Under the pieces are notes generated by a model. It searched no databases, had not been told where the DNA came from, and saw nothing but the letters and a program-made list of their open reading frames with translations. The translations under genes were made by a program, and so were the position numbers. A DNA stretch of 64,000 nucleotides from Glandiceps talaboti (Eukaryota > Hemichordata > Enteropneusta > Spengelidae), in NCBI RefSeq assembly GCF_964340395.1, contig NC_135554.1:4218975-4282974 (forward strand), written 5' to 3'. Positions 32,701-46,649 of this stretch are shown piece after piece (within the stretch, counting starts at the first letter, position 1; each line of letters opens with the position of its first letter).

Positions 32701-35700
32701 TTATATTACAGTGCATACAGATTAGTTATATTACAGTACATACAGATTAGTTATATTACAGTGCATACAGATTAGTTATATTACAGTGCATACAGATTAG
32801 TTATATTACAGTACATACAGATTAGTTATATTACAGTGCATACAGATTAGTTATATTACAGTGCATACAGATTAGTTATATTACAGTGCATACAGATTAG
32901 TTATATTACAGTGCATACAGATTAGTTATATTACAGTGCATACAGATTAGTTATATTACAGTGCATACAGATTAGTTATATTACAGTACATACAGATTAG
33001 TTATATTACAGTACATACAGATTAGTTATATTACAGTACATACAGATTAGTTATATTACAGTGCATACAGATTAGTTATATTACAGTGCATACAGATTAG
33101 TTATATTACAGTGCATACAGATTAGTTATATTACAGTGCATACAGATTAGTTATATTACAGTGCATACAGATTAGTTATATTACAGTACATACAGATTAG
33201 TTATATTACAGTGCATACAGATTAGTTATATTACAGTGCATACAGATTAGTTATATTACAGTGCATACAGATTAGTTATATTACAGTGCATACAGATTAG
33301 TTATATTACAGTACATACAGATTAGTTATATTACAGTGCATACAGATTAGTTATATTACAGTGCATACAGATTAGTTATATTACAGTACATACAGATTAG
33401 TTATATTACAGTGCATACAGATTAGTTATATTACAGTGCATACAGATTAGTTATATTACAGTGCATACAGATTAGTTATATTACAGTGCATACAGATTAG
33501 TTATATTACAGTGCATACAGATTAGTTATATTACAGTGCATACAGATTAGTTATATTACAGTGCATACAGATTATTAATGTCAGGACCAGATAACAAAGT
33601 CATTGAAATTGACAAGAAACATACATGATTACTGAAATGCTAACATAACCCTTAGTAAAAATCTTTTATTTATTAATACTGGATAATTCTTTAAATTTTT
33701 ATAAACTTGTCTTCAAAGGAGTCCAGTGAGGGTCAACCCTCGGTGTTAATGAAGGAGGAAACCAGATTACCTGGGGAATACATACATTATTTGGTAGTTA
33801 AACTGAATAGTACTCTGTGGCAAATTTAGTCAAACCCTGACCTGAATTTAAACCCAATCTGATTCAAATCTGATGTAGGGAACTTGGTGTGATTTCTTTA
33901 TTTACCTCCTACTTTTATTGTCATTTGTTCTTTTTTTGTTCTGCAAGAAACTGATATCTACATCTGACACAATACCATAGGTGTTTTTGTGTACTTACTC
34001 AACCAATGAGACCACTTAATAATGCACTGACACATACAAGTACAGTACTTCAGATTAATTCAGATTCACCTCAAAACACAAAGTCTATCTTAGCTGTGGT
34101 CATGATTACACTGTACATTAAACACACAAATCTAATGTATAACTACTATCAATACATACCTTCAATATCTTTAGCATTGAGTTGTTTTGGTGTGAATGAG
34201 AAGTCAGAGTTTTGATAATCTCCCAGACTGACACTACTAATATCAAAGTCACTCAATGATAACGCATAACTATCAAATTCACCTGCCTTCTTACTTCCAA
34301 AATCTAGTCACAAAATACAAACAATATCAATACAGAATTAGAATCTTCTCAAAAGACATCACACCCTGAAAAGTCAAAAACTTGTTATAGACTAAATTAT
34401 AATACATAAGTTGTAAGTATTACTTTGCAAACTCAATAAATCTTATCAAACATAGACAAGCTGCAGTGACAATATCATTTTTTGTTGTGTGGGTAATCTG
34501 TCTATAAATATATCTGATGTAAGTTCTAAGTATATTCAGTGATGACGAAATAGGTATTTACCCTGCATTGCAAGTAAACTTATTAGACTTGGTACACATG
34601 TATTATTCTGATATATAAAATCACTCATTAATGTTGACATGTATGAGATATTTGTCATATTTTTAGCATAATACCTCAATACCAGGATACTATATGACAG
34701 TATTACCAAAATGTGTATAAATTAATATCATAACTAGGCAAAGCCCATAAGCTCGCGCAGGTATTGACCATCAAAATTTATTTTATTGAATGACATCTAA
34801 TTCCCTGACAAGGACGAGAAGTAATTAACAACAGCTCTCACAATACGTTACAAAACATTTTAAAGAAAGTCAACACTCTATGCAGTTGTTGATTTCAAAA
34901 AACATCATAGCCATTAGATTAATATTGTTCATTTTCAATCAGCCAACTTATCATAGACTCTCAACCAACGTTGGTCTTTGGACAAATATTTTGTTGACAT
35001 GTTGCCGAACATCACGATTTCTGAATTCAACTCGATGATTTAGGAATGTTACTGTACCAACAAACATAGGAATGCAGTTATTCTTTTTAGAACATGTAAA
35101 AAAAATCAATTATCGACAATATAAACGTCAAAACCACACTTCCAAAACCCGGAAATTCAACTGCGCTATGTCATCACTTGGTCCGTATCAGTATCGCCGT
35201 GCGTCAAACTTCCAAATAGTATATTAAACAATTTCTCCTAGTGGTACAGCGATGCCACGATACTCGTTACAATGTTACGATAATCGTGCCAACAGACCTA
35301 CTGTTACAATATTGAAATGCATGGTGATGTTATGTCGCCTATGCTATATGATGATACGGTAGCATGTGGGGGATGCACGTATTGCACGTAGTATATGGAA
35401 GGCGCATGCGTAGTCACTGCACGCCGCAATGCATCCCTGGGAGAACCACCAAATTTTTTCGCATAGTATATACGACGCGTATGCGTACTAGTCATTGAGC
35501 AGCAATGCGGCAGCTTCGCTGCCGCTGCGCGAGCTATTAGAAAACAGGGAAATATTAGATTAAGGTATGTGTACATATTCCACAATATCTGAATATTACA
35601 GTGTCTATGATATTATACAATAACTGAATATTAGTGTCTATGATATTATACAATATCTGAATATTACAGTGTCTATGATATTATACAATATCTGAATATT

Positions 35701-38700
35701 ACAGTGTCTATGATATTATACAATATCTGAATATTACAGTGTCTATATTATACAATATCTGAATATTACAGTGTCTATGATATTATACAATAACTGAATA
35801 TTACATTGTCTATGATATTATACAATATCTGAATATTACAGTGTCTATGATATTATACAATAACTGAATATTACAGTGTCTATGATATTATACAATATCT
35901 GAATATTACAGTGTCTATGATATTATACAATATCTGAATATTACAGTGTCTATGATATTATACAATAACTGAATATTACAGTGTCTATGATATTATACAA
36001 TATCTGAATATTACAGTGTCTATGATATTATACAATATCTGAATATTACAGTGTCTATGATATTATGCAATATCTGAATATTACAGTGTCTATGATATTA
36101 TACAATATCTGAATATTACAGTGTCTATGATATTATACAATATCTGAATATTACAGTGTCTATGATATTATGCAATATCTGAATATTACAGTGTCTATGA
36201 TATTATACAATAACTGAATATTACAGTGTCTATGATATTATACAATATCTGAATATTACATTGTCTATGATATTATACAATAACTGAATATTAGTGTCTA
36301 TGATATTATACAATATCTGAATATTACAGTGTCTATGATATTATACAATATCTGAATATTACAGTGTCTATGATATTATACAATATCTGAATATTACAGT
36401 GTCTATGATATTATACAATAACTGAATATTACAGTGTCTATGATATTATACAATATCTGAATATTACAGTGTCTATGATATTATACAATATCTGAATATT
36501 ACAGTGTCTATGATATTATACAATAACTGAATATTACAGTGTCTATGATATTATACAATATCTGAATATTACAGTGTCTATGATATTATACAATATCTGA
36601 ATATTACAGTGTCTATGATATTATACAATATCTGAATATTACAGTGTCTATGATATTATACAATATCTGAATATTACAGTGTCTATGATATTATACAATA
36701 ACTGAATATTACAGTGTCTATGATATTATACAATAACTGAATATTACAGTGTCTATGATATTATACAATATCTGAATATTACAGTGTCTATGATATTATA
36801 CAATAACTGAATATTACAGTGTCTATGATATTATGCAATATCTGAATATTACAGTGTCTATGATATTATACAATATCTGAATATTACAGTGTCTATGATA
36901 TTATACAATATCTGAATATTGTGCAGTATGTACAGTTACCAAATATGCAAATATTCCACAAAATGTGAATATTTAGATGTTATTCCACAATGTTTTTCCT
37001 CGTTCAACAAAGGAAAATATGAGTGACCTAAGGGGTCCTTGTCACATGAGACTTGTAGTGACAACCCTTAGGTCACAAGTATTTTGCAACTGAATGAAGA
37101 GAAATATTGGAAATAATATAATTATACGTACCTCCTCAAGCATAAAAATCTATATGAAATCATCAAACCTACCTGTTGGTGGCGGTATTCTATCAACACC
37201 ATTCATTTCAACTGGTCCAACACTGTCTTTATTTTCTAGTCTTGAAACACCATCCAATAATTTCTCCATTTCAGTCCTGACAAACAATAATGTTTTGGCT
37301 GTTATTAAAATATCCTGGTCAAAGGTCTAGCCACTGTTTCACATTTACTGCCACAACCTTTGGACCCAAATTCTTGTATTTCTATAACTTTTAGGCACAC
37401 ATCAACTTAATTTTTGTATTAAAGCATAGCATTAATTTATGGTTTGGTGATAAAAATTTTACAACTTTTCCTGCAAAACCATTTATATCAGTTTTTTGTG
37501 TGCGTAACTTTTTAGCATACATCAACGTATTTTAGAATTAAATATGAAGCATGGCACTGATACAATCATTATCAATCACTTTATTTCATTATTTTGACTT
37601 AAAACAAGAAAAATTCAGCACTTTTCATAAAAACTGAGTTGCCATATTTCTATTGTCTGTTTCAGGTGATGTACAGAAGTAATTTATAACATGATGGTCT
37701 AATTTGCATCGTTTTGGTAAATAAAATTTCACATTTTGCAAAGTCACTCAATGTATGTATTGTAAATAAACAAAATGAAATGAGATCCCATCAACACTTC
37801 TTAGTTGTTTATATCCATACATACATGTATATAGGAATACTTATTGTCATCAAAAGACAATACCTGTAAAGTTTAAAACACTTTGTTAGTTTCTTCAACA
37901 TGAATCTCCTTTCCCTGGCAGTATAAAATTAATTCCTCAGATTTGGAAATCAAACATGCATCACTACCATAGCAACTACACAGGTTTTATAAAAACAATG
38001 AATATTTGATATATGGGTCAACACCATAACTTCCACTCCATGCGCTTCACAAGCATTACAATAAGTATGCATGAGATTAAGTTGACTTTTTTATTCTATT
38101 TTGACCCTCTAGCACGAGGTAAAAAGCTATTGCAGGTACCGAGAATTTGATGCATCTTGGCATAAAAAATAGTGACCTAATTCTGAGAGTAAAGTGAGTA
38201 AATTGTAAGTGGAATGTACCTGATTTGTGTGAGTTGTTTCTGGGTGCTATGATTACTCTGCAAGGTGTCTGACATTTCACGGCTTTGTCGTCTCTGACTA
38301 TCAGACATGTTATACACATTCTGTGGTGAATCAAAATACAATCATGATTATAATGGGGTGTAAATATTCTAAGCTTTGCAGTCATATTGAAGTTATTAGA
38401 GAGATGAGAGAGTGTACACTGTTGCCACTATGGGGCACTTTTCAAATACAGCATAGATAATGGATGGGATTGTCTTTATGCCTGTATGCTGTAGTGAGGG
38501 CCAGAATACTTGAATAGTGAAGGCCAGAATAACTGAGTTCTATGAAAATAATTTCTGCCAAGAGTTTCCTTACTAAAGTAAATGGTACTCTCAGACAGAT
38601 AAAACTTAAATAATTCTGTAGTTTTTTAGGAGATCAAGTTCTTTTTTTAAACAATTTGGAGACTGTTTCATGTATGATGTTACTGGCAGTTATCATTATA

Positions 38701-41700
38701 AACCTCATTTTCCTACCCTGGGTGCGCCCTCATAGTGCTTTTTTGAAAATAGCTCCAAATATTGTGCCTTGAGTATGACATTTGTTGCTATCACCATTCT
38801 TTACTATACAATATCTGCTCATTTACTGTTATATTATAGTGGCATTGGTCCAGTTTTTGACTTTAACATAAAAAATGCACCTTGGAAATAAATTCTATAA
38901 CTTTTACAGTTACTCTTGTTCAAAACAATTCCAACCAACTCTCAGTTGAAAGCAATAAAAAAGTCTGAAGTTACGGCACAAATTTTTGAAATAAAGGTCA
39001 AAATGATATGAAAACTTAATCAGTTTAGAATCCAATATGGCTGCCAAGCAGCATGCTAGAGGTGATTGGGTATGCACACAATGGATGTAAAGTTTATCAA
39101 ACTTTTTGGTACCAACAAATTACATATGTCATGTTCACATCATATTTGATTATTGATGAGAATTTGAATAGACAATGTATGTTCATAAACTCCGTCTTCA
39201 CAGATATGAATATAAACTTCTATTTCCATAGTCATGGGAAACTTAGACTAAGTAAGAATTTTCATTCATAATGCAACCCATTTAAGAAGTTGTACTGATA
39301 ACAAAAGTTATAAAAGTTATCACAAAAGATGATAAAGTTATAGACTATGCCTCTTGCATGTTACTATTTTTATTATTTAGTAAATCAAAGGGAAAGAATA
39401 TCTTGTAAATTCACTATGTTAAATAAAAACTTGAAATAAAATGTGTTGTTTCATTTACTTCAACTTATCAGTACGGAGTTGGCATTGATCCAAACTATAG
39501 ACATTGCTAGGAAACTTCCACTAAATGTGTTGTCAACTGTGTCTATTGTTAGTGTAATCATATACTAGTAACAATTCAATCAGTAGACAATATATTTAAC
39601 AGAAATTCCCTACCAAGGTCTACAGGTATATGTCACTTCCATCTTAGTTCTGATTGGTGCAAGCTTTCAACCCATTTTATCTCATTTAACATCCAAGTTT
39701 TTAATAAAACCTGGTGAATTAATTTACAAGGTATTGTTTCCTATTGACACTCATGATATTAGGAAATAATCACATAGATCACATACAATGTAAAGATTAC
39801 CACTGACAGTACAAACCTAAGAATGGTTGTATGTTGGTACAGTAGAAACTTACAACCAGGAGGTATGTTGGTACAATAGAAACTTACAACCAGGAGGTAT
39901 GTTGGTACAGTAGAAACTTACAACCAGGAGGTATGTTGGTACAGTAGAAACTTACAACCAGGAGGTATGTTGGTACAATAGAAACTTACAACCAGGAGGT
40001 ATGTTGGTACAGTAGAAACTTACAACCAGGAGGTATGTTGGTACAGTAGAAACTTACAACCAGGAGGTATGTTGGTACAATAGAAACTTAGAACCAGGAG
40101 GTATGTTGGTACAGTAGAAACTTACAACCAGGAGGTATGTTGGTAAAGTAGAAACTTACAACCAGGAGGTATGTTGGTACAATAGAAACTTACAACCAGG
40201 AGGTATGTTGGTAAAGTAGAAACTTACAACCAGGAGGTATGTTGGTACAGTAGAAACTTACAACCAGGAGGTATGTTGGTACAGTAGAAACTTACAACCA
40301 GGAGGTATGTTGGTACAGTAGAAACTTACAACCAGGAGGTATGTTGGTACAATAGAAACTTACAACCAGGAGGTATGTTGGTAAAGTAGAAACTTACAAC
40401 CAGGAGGTATGTTGGTACAGTAGAAACTTACAACCAGGAGGTATGTTGGTACAATAGAAACTTACAACCAGGAGGTATGTTGGTACAGTAGACACTTACA
40501 ACCAGGAGGTATGTTGGTACAGTAGAAACTTACAACCAGGAGGTATGTTGGTACAGTAGAAACTTACAACCAGGAGGTATGTTGGTACAATAGAAACTTA
40601 CAACCAGGAGGTATGTTGGTACAGTAGAAACTTACAACCAGGAGGTATGTTGGTACAATAGAAACTTACAACCAGGAGGTATGTTGGTACAGTAGACACT
40701 TACAACCAGGAGGTATGTTGGTACAGTAGAAACTTACAACCAGGAGGTATGTTGGTACAGTAGAAACTTACAACCAGGAGGTATGTTGGTACAATAGAAA
40801 CTTACAACCAGGAGGTATGTTGGTACAGTAGAAACTTACAACCAGGAGGTATGTTGGTACAATAGAAACTTACAACCAGGAGGTATGTTGGTACAGTAGA
40901 AACTTACAACCAGGCGGTATGTTGGTACAATAGAAACTTACAACCAGGCGGTATGTTGGTACAGTAGAAACTTACAACCAGGCGGTATGTTGGTACAATA
41001 GAAACTTACAACCAGGAGGTATGTTGGTACAATAGAAACTTAGAACCAGGAGGTATGTTGGTACAGTAGAAACTTACAACCAGGAGGTATGTTGGTAAAG
41101 TAGAAACTTACAACCAGGAGGTATGTTGGTACAATAGAAACTTACAACCAGGAGGTATGTTGGTAAAGTAGAAACTTACAACCAGGAGGTATGTTGGTAC
41201 AGTAGAAACTTACAACCAGGAGGTATGTTGGTACAGTAGAAACTTACAACCAGGAGGTATGTTGGTACAGTAGAAACTTACAACCAGGAGGTATGTTGGT
41301 ACAGTAGAAACTTACAACCAGGAGGTATGTTGGTACAATAGAAACTTACAACCAGGAGGTATGTTGGTACAGTAGACACTTACAACCAGGAGGTATGTTG
41401 GTACAGTAGAAACTTACAACCAGGAGGTATGTTGGTACAGTAGAAACTTACAACCAGGAGGTATGTTGGTACAGTAGAAACTTACAACCAGGAGGTATGT
41501 TGGTACAATAGAAACTTACAACCAGGAGGTATGTTGGTACAGTAGACACTTACAACCAGGAGGTATGTTGGTACAGTAGAAACTTACAACCAGGAGGTAT
41601 GTTGGTACAGTAGAAACTTACAACCAGGAGGTATGTTGGTACAATAGAAACTTACAACCAGGAGGTATGTTGGTACAGTAGAAACTTACAACCAGGAGGT

Positions 41701-44700
41701 ATGTTGGTACAATAGAAACTTACAACCAGGAGGTATGTTGGTACAGTAGACACTTACAACCAGGAGGTATGTTGGTACAGTAGAAACTTACAACCAGGAG
41801 GTATGTTGGTACAGTAGAAACTTACAACCAGGAGGTATGTTGGTACAATAGAAACTTACAACCAGGAGGTATGTTGGTACAGTAGAAACTTACAACCAGG
41901 AGGTATGTTGGTACAATAGAAACTTACAACCAGGAGGTATGTTGGTACAGTAGAAACTTACAACCAGGCGGTATGTTGGTACAATAGAAACTTACAACCA
42001 GGCGGTATGTTGGTACAGTAGAAACTTACAACCAGGCGGTATGTTGGTACAATAGAAACTTACAACCAGGAGGTATGTTGGTACAGTAGAAACTTACAAC
42101 CAGGCGGTATGTTGGTACAATAGAAACTTACAACCAGGAGGTATGTTGGTACAGTAGAAACTTACAACCAGGAGGTATGTTGGTACAATAGAAACTTACA
42201 ACCAGGAGGTATGTTGGTACAGTAGAAACTTACAACCAGGAGGTATGTTGGTACAATAGAAACTTACAACCAGGAGGTATGTTGGTACAGTAGAAACTTA
42301 CAACCAGGAGGTATGTTGGTACAGTAGAAACTTACAACCAGGAGGTATGTTGGTACAATAGAAACTTACAACCAGGAGGTATGTTGGTACAATAGAAACT
42401 TACAACCAGGAGGTATGTTGGTACAGTAGAAACTTACAACCAGGATGTATGTTGGTACAGTAGAAACTTACAACCAGGAGGTATGTTGGTACAGTAGAAA
42501 CTTACAACCAGGAGATATGTTGGTACAGTAGAAACTTACAACCAGGAGGTATGTTGGTACAATAGAAACTTACAACCAGGAGGTATGTTGGTACAATAGA
42601 AACTTACAACCAGGAGATATGTTGGTACAGTAGAAACTTACAACCAGGAGGTATGTTGGTACAGTAGAAACTTACAACCAGGAGATATGTTGGTACAATA
42701 GAAACTTACAACCAGGAGATATGTTGGTACAATAGAAACTTACAACCAGGAGATATGTTGGTACAGTAGAAACTTACAACCAGGAGGTATGTTGGTACAA
42801 TAGAAACTTACAACCAGGAGGTATGTTGGTACAGTAGAAACTTACAACCAGGAGGTATGTTGGTACAGTAGAAACTTACAACCAGGAAGTATGTTGGTAC
42901 AATAGAAACTTACAACCAGGAGGTATGTTGGTACAATAGAAACTTACAACCAGGAGGTATGTTGGTACAATAGAAACTTAGAACCAGGAGGTATGTTGGT
43001 ACAATAGAAACTTACAACCAGGAGGTATGTTGGTACAATAGAAACTTACAACCAGGAGGTATGTTGGTACAATAGAAACTTACAACCAGGAGGTATGTTG
43101 GTACAATAGAAACTTACAACCAGGAGGTATGTTGGTACAATAGAAACTTACAACCAGGAGGTATGTTGGTACAGTAGAAACTTACAACCAGGAGGTATGT
43201 TGGTACAGTAGAAACTTACAACCAGGAGGTATGTTGGTACAATAGAAACTTCACTTCTCAACTCTGTCTATTTTCTTACCTTATCTAGTCTATCCAGCTT
43301 TCTCCCCATATCTTTAGTGTCAGCTAATTGAGATTTAATATCCACTTCATGACTTAACAACCGAGTTTTAAGACTTTCAATTTCTCTTCTCAGTGCATCG
43401 TTTTCTTCCTCTAGTTGTCTCTTGCTAATGGATTAAATACATCAATAAAGCAGCCAATGTTAACATAACTACATGATGTGGCACTATGATAATAATGTTG
43501 TACTGCAGATTAAACTATATATAGATGCAAATTGATGATTTATGTGGAAACTTAATTGATAAAACAACTCTACTAGGCTTTTCTACTTGGAAATACAATG
43601 TCAAAGAACATATATCAAGAACTTGTTTGTAACTCAATAAACTGCAAAACTTGAAAAATGAGTAAAGTGTTTGTTAATGTACATACAGTACAATAACACA
43701 TTTTTACACATTTTTTATTTTTTATGCAATTCTTGAGTGTCAAACATGGACTTGGTGTATGTTCTTTTAAATTATATTTCCAAGTAGAAAAATATAGTAA
43801 AAAATTGTTTGATAAATTTAGAAACCAAAATAAATAGCAATTTATCACCCATAAGGCTGCTTTAAAAGGTTTACCAGTACTACATATTTAGAATTGAAAT
43901 TTGTATCATGATTGGGCACTACTCTTTTCTTTGTTGGACACTCAGGCTTCACAGAATTTCATTATCTGAGGGTGTATCTATCTATCTATGTCTGTCTGTC
44001 TAATGGGGTTGTTACCATGATAATGGCAGTCTTTGGTGGCCTTGGTTGCAAAGTTGTGTGATGGACAGCTTGTGATAACACTATACCCCTTTTGAAGAAC
44101 ATGTAGACCATTAGATTAAAGTACGCCCTCACACAACAAGCCACTGCAGAATGTTTTAACACCCAACTCTAGAAGAATGCCCTCGTGTGGTGAGGCACCA
44201 TAAAATACTTGAATCAATCTATTTTGATATCTTATAGTTTATACACTAACCTGTCCCTGAAATCTCTCTGAACTGATGCAACTTTATCATCATCCTGGTT
44301 ATAACGTTTGGATTGGAGCTGTGTTCGTATGTCGTATAGTTCCGTCTTCACTTCTCTCTTCCACATATCAATTTTACGTTCTGTTTGTAAGTCAATACCT
44401 TTCTCTGATAGTCGTTGATCCATGGCTCGTAATTTATCTTCATATTTCGTCAACTGATTACTCATTTGGTCTTTATCCTTTTCCAAAGATTGAATTTGTC
44501 TACTCAAGTTTTCAATCAGCTACAAAAATATCAATAGATTACTATAAGTAACTCAAACAGCTGTTAACAAAGAATCTGATTCAACAATTTCTGTAAAATA
44601 ATCTACAAAAAATTGCTTGAAAGCAGACTATAGTAATAGTGTATAAGCAATTAATTTGTTACCCTGTATGTATTCCATTAATTAAATGTTAAAAAGTACT

Positions 44701-46522
44701 TTTTAAAGTGGCCATATGGATGAAGATTGGATAGTTATTTTTTTTTCATTTATAGAATAATATCATCATGACTTCCTACTTGAAAAATTAATGTGAAACA
44801 ACATATACCAAGTCCTTGTTTGTAACTTAGTAACTTGCAAAAAATTAGTAAATGTGTAAAATCTTTGTCACATAGTACGTACAATAACAAACTTTTTACA
44901 CATTTTTTAAAGCATTTTGCAAAATATTGAGTTACAAACACAGACTTGGTCATTGCTGTTTTACATTAATTTTTCAAGTAGGAAGGCATGATAAAAATGT
45001 TTTATAAAAACAAATACCAAATCCTAATCCATATGACCACTTTCATGCAAAATAATACTTGATAACTGAGTTATATATTCATGTTTACCCAAAGAGTATT
45101 AACAACATATTTTGTACATGTAATCTTTTAAATGCTTTGGAGCAGGTACAGAAATTAGTTGGTTTATACTATGTTAGGAACTTCTGAAGTCTATAAACAA
45201 ACAGTAACAATTATTGCTATCTCTAATGCTGACAGCATTGTTTGAATACAATAAGGCTATTGTCAACCAATGTGTTTCTACATTTAAGTACTCTGTCAAT
45301 ATTTAAATCCTGTTTACACAATACTGTACTCTCTTGAACTCCTATCTCTCAGGTAGGGTCAGGACAGCAGTGCGCCCTCTATAGGTAGGGGTCAGGACAG
45401 CAATGTATCCTCTATCATGTCAATTCGACATGCCACTATACACAGCTATTTCTTGTGATATAAATATACCAAAAAATGTGGTCTTCCCCTATTGCTTTAT
45501 ATGTGGTGACTTCAGAGGAAACCCATTTTGACCCAAAATGAAAATTGTCATCAATAGTCTTTCAGTAGAAGGCTGCGACACTAGAGGACAGTTTTTTAGT
45601 CTATTTCATTTTCTACTTACCCTTCCTTGTTGTTCAATCTTATCATCTAACAATGCAACTAAACCTGGTGACGGTTCATTGGTCTGTAAACCAGATGTTG
45701 TTAGAGATGTATGGTAATTAGCTTTATCTGCTGATGAATATGACATTGGCTGAGAACTTTGGTACGCTGTTTTTTCTGGTGATGAATATGATGAGGTAGG
45801 TGAGGAATAAGTGTTGCCATAGTTACCTGAAATATCAATCAGTTTATATCTGTTAAGGCCTAGAAAAAAAATGTTTGATTCCGGTTACCCGAGCCCACCT
45901 AGTTTTTCATGCCAACCCTACACTTTTTTATGTATTCGAGAAAACAATAATAAAATTGTGAAAATTGTGAAGTCTCACAAGAAAAGAGTAGATGCAGTAA
46001 CTGAGATCAACTTAAAAAGACAATATAAAACAGTTCTTCCAATTTGTAATGACTGTACATCTGATGAGGAGGAAACCAATAACACAGAGACTATTTGGAA
46101 AACAACAATCTCTCTTTGGCTTTACACACTATCTATTGAATTTGAGAAAGATAGAGATTGTGGCAGATCTGATGTCTTCACCAGTGGTTTTCCCATTAAA
46201 CCCTTGCAAAAAATGCCCAAAATGGTCAAGCAAGATTTCAGAACTGAGTAAGTTGGGTCTGTGTTACCACAGTACTTCCTTATCCTCCAAAATCATTTGT
46301 AATTTGGTAGCAGTGTACTAACGACAGAAATAAGCCTAACTGGAGTTGTTTCCTTTGAAACATCTGGAAAACTCTACATTAACCTGCTTTGAATCAGCTT
46401 CATTCTAATAATTTCTATGCTGAGCAGATAACTATTGGTACCATAATAAAATATAAATTACAAGTAATCAAATTGTTTTGACAAGAATGAAACAATTATG
46501 ACACCAGCATATACAAGTATGC

Positions 46523-46559
<37 letters not shown>

Positions 46560-46608
46560 ACACACACACACACACAGACTAGTGCACACACACAGACAGA
46601 CACAGACA

Positions 46609-46649
<41 letters not shown>

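Noticed and set aside
27004-33574. CRISPR array
   Set aside because: Units are directly adjacent with no unique spacers, and the genome is an animal's.
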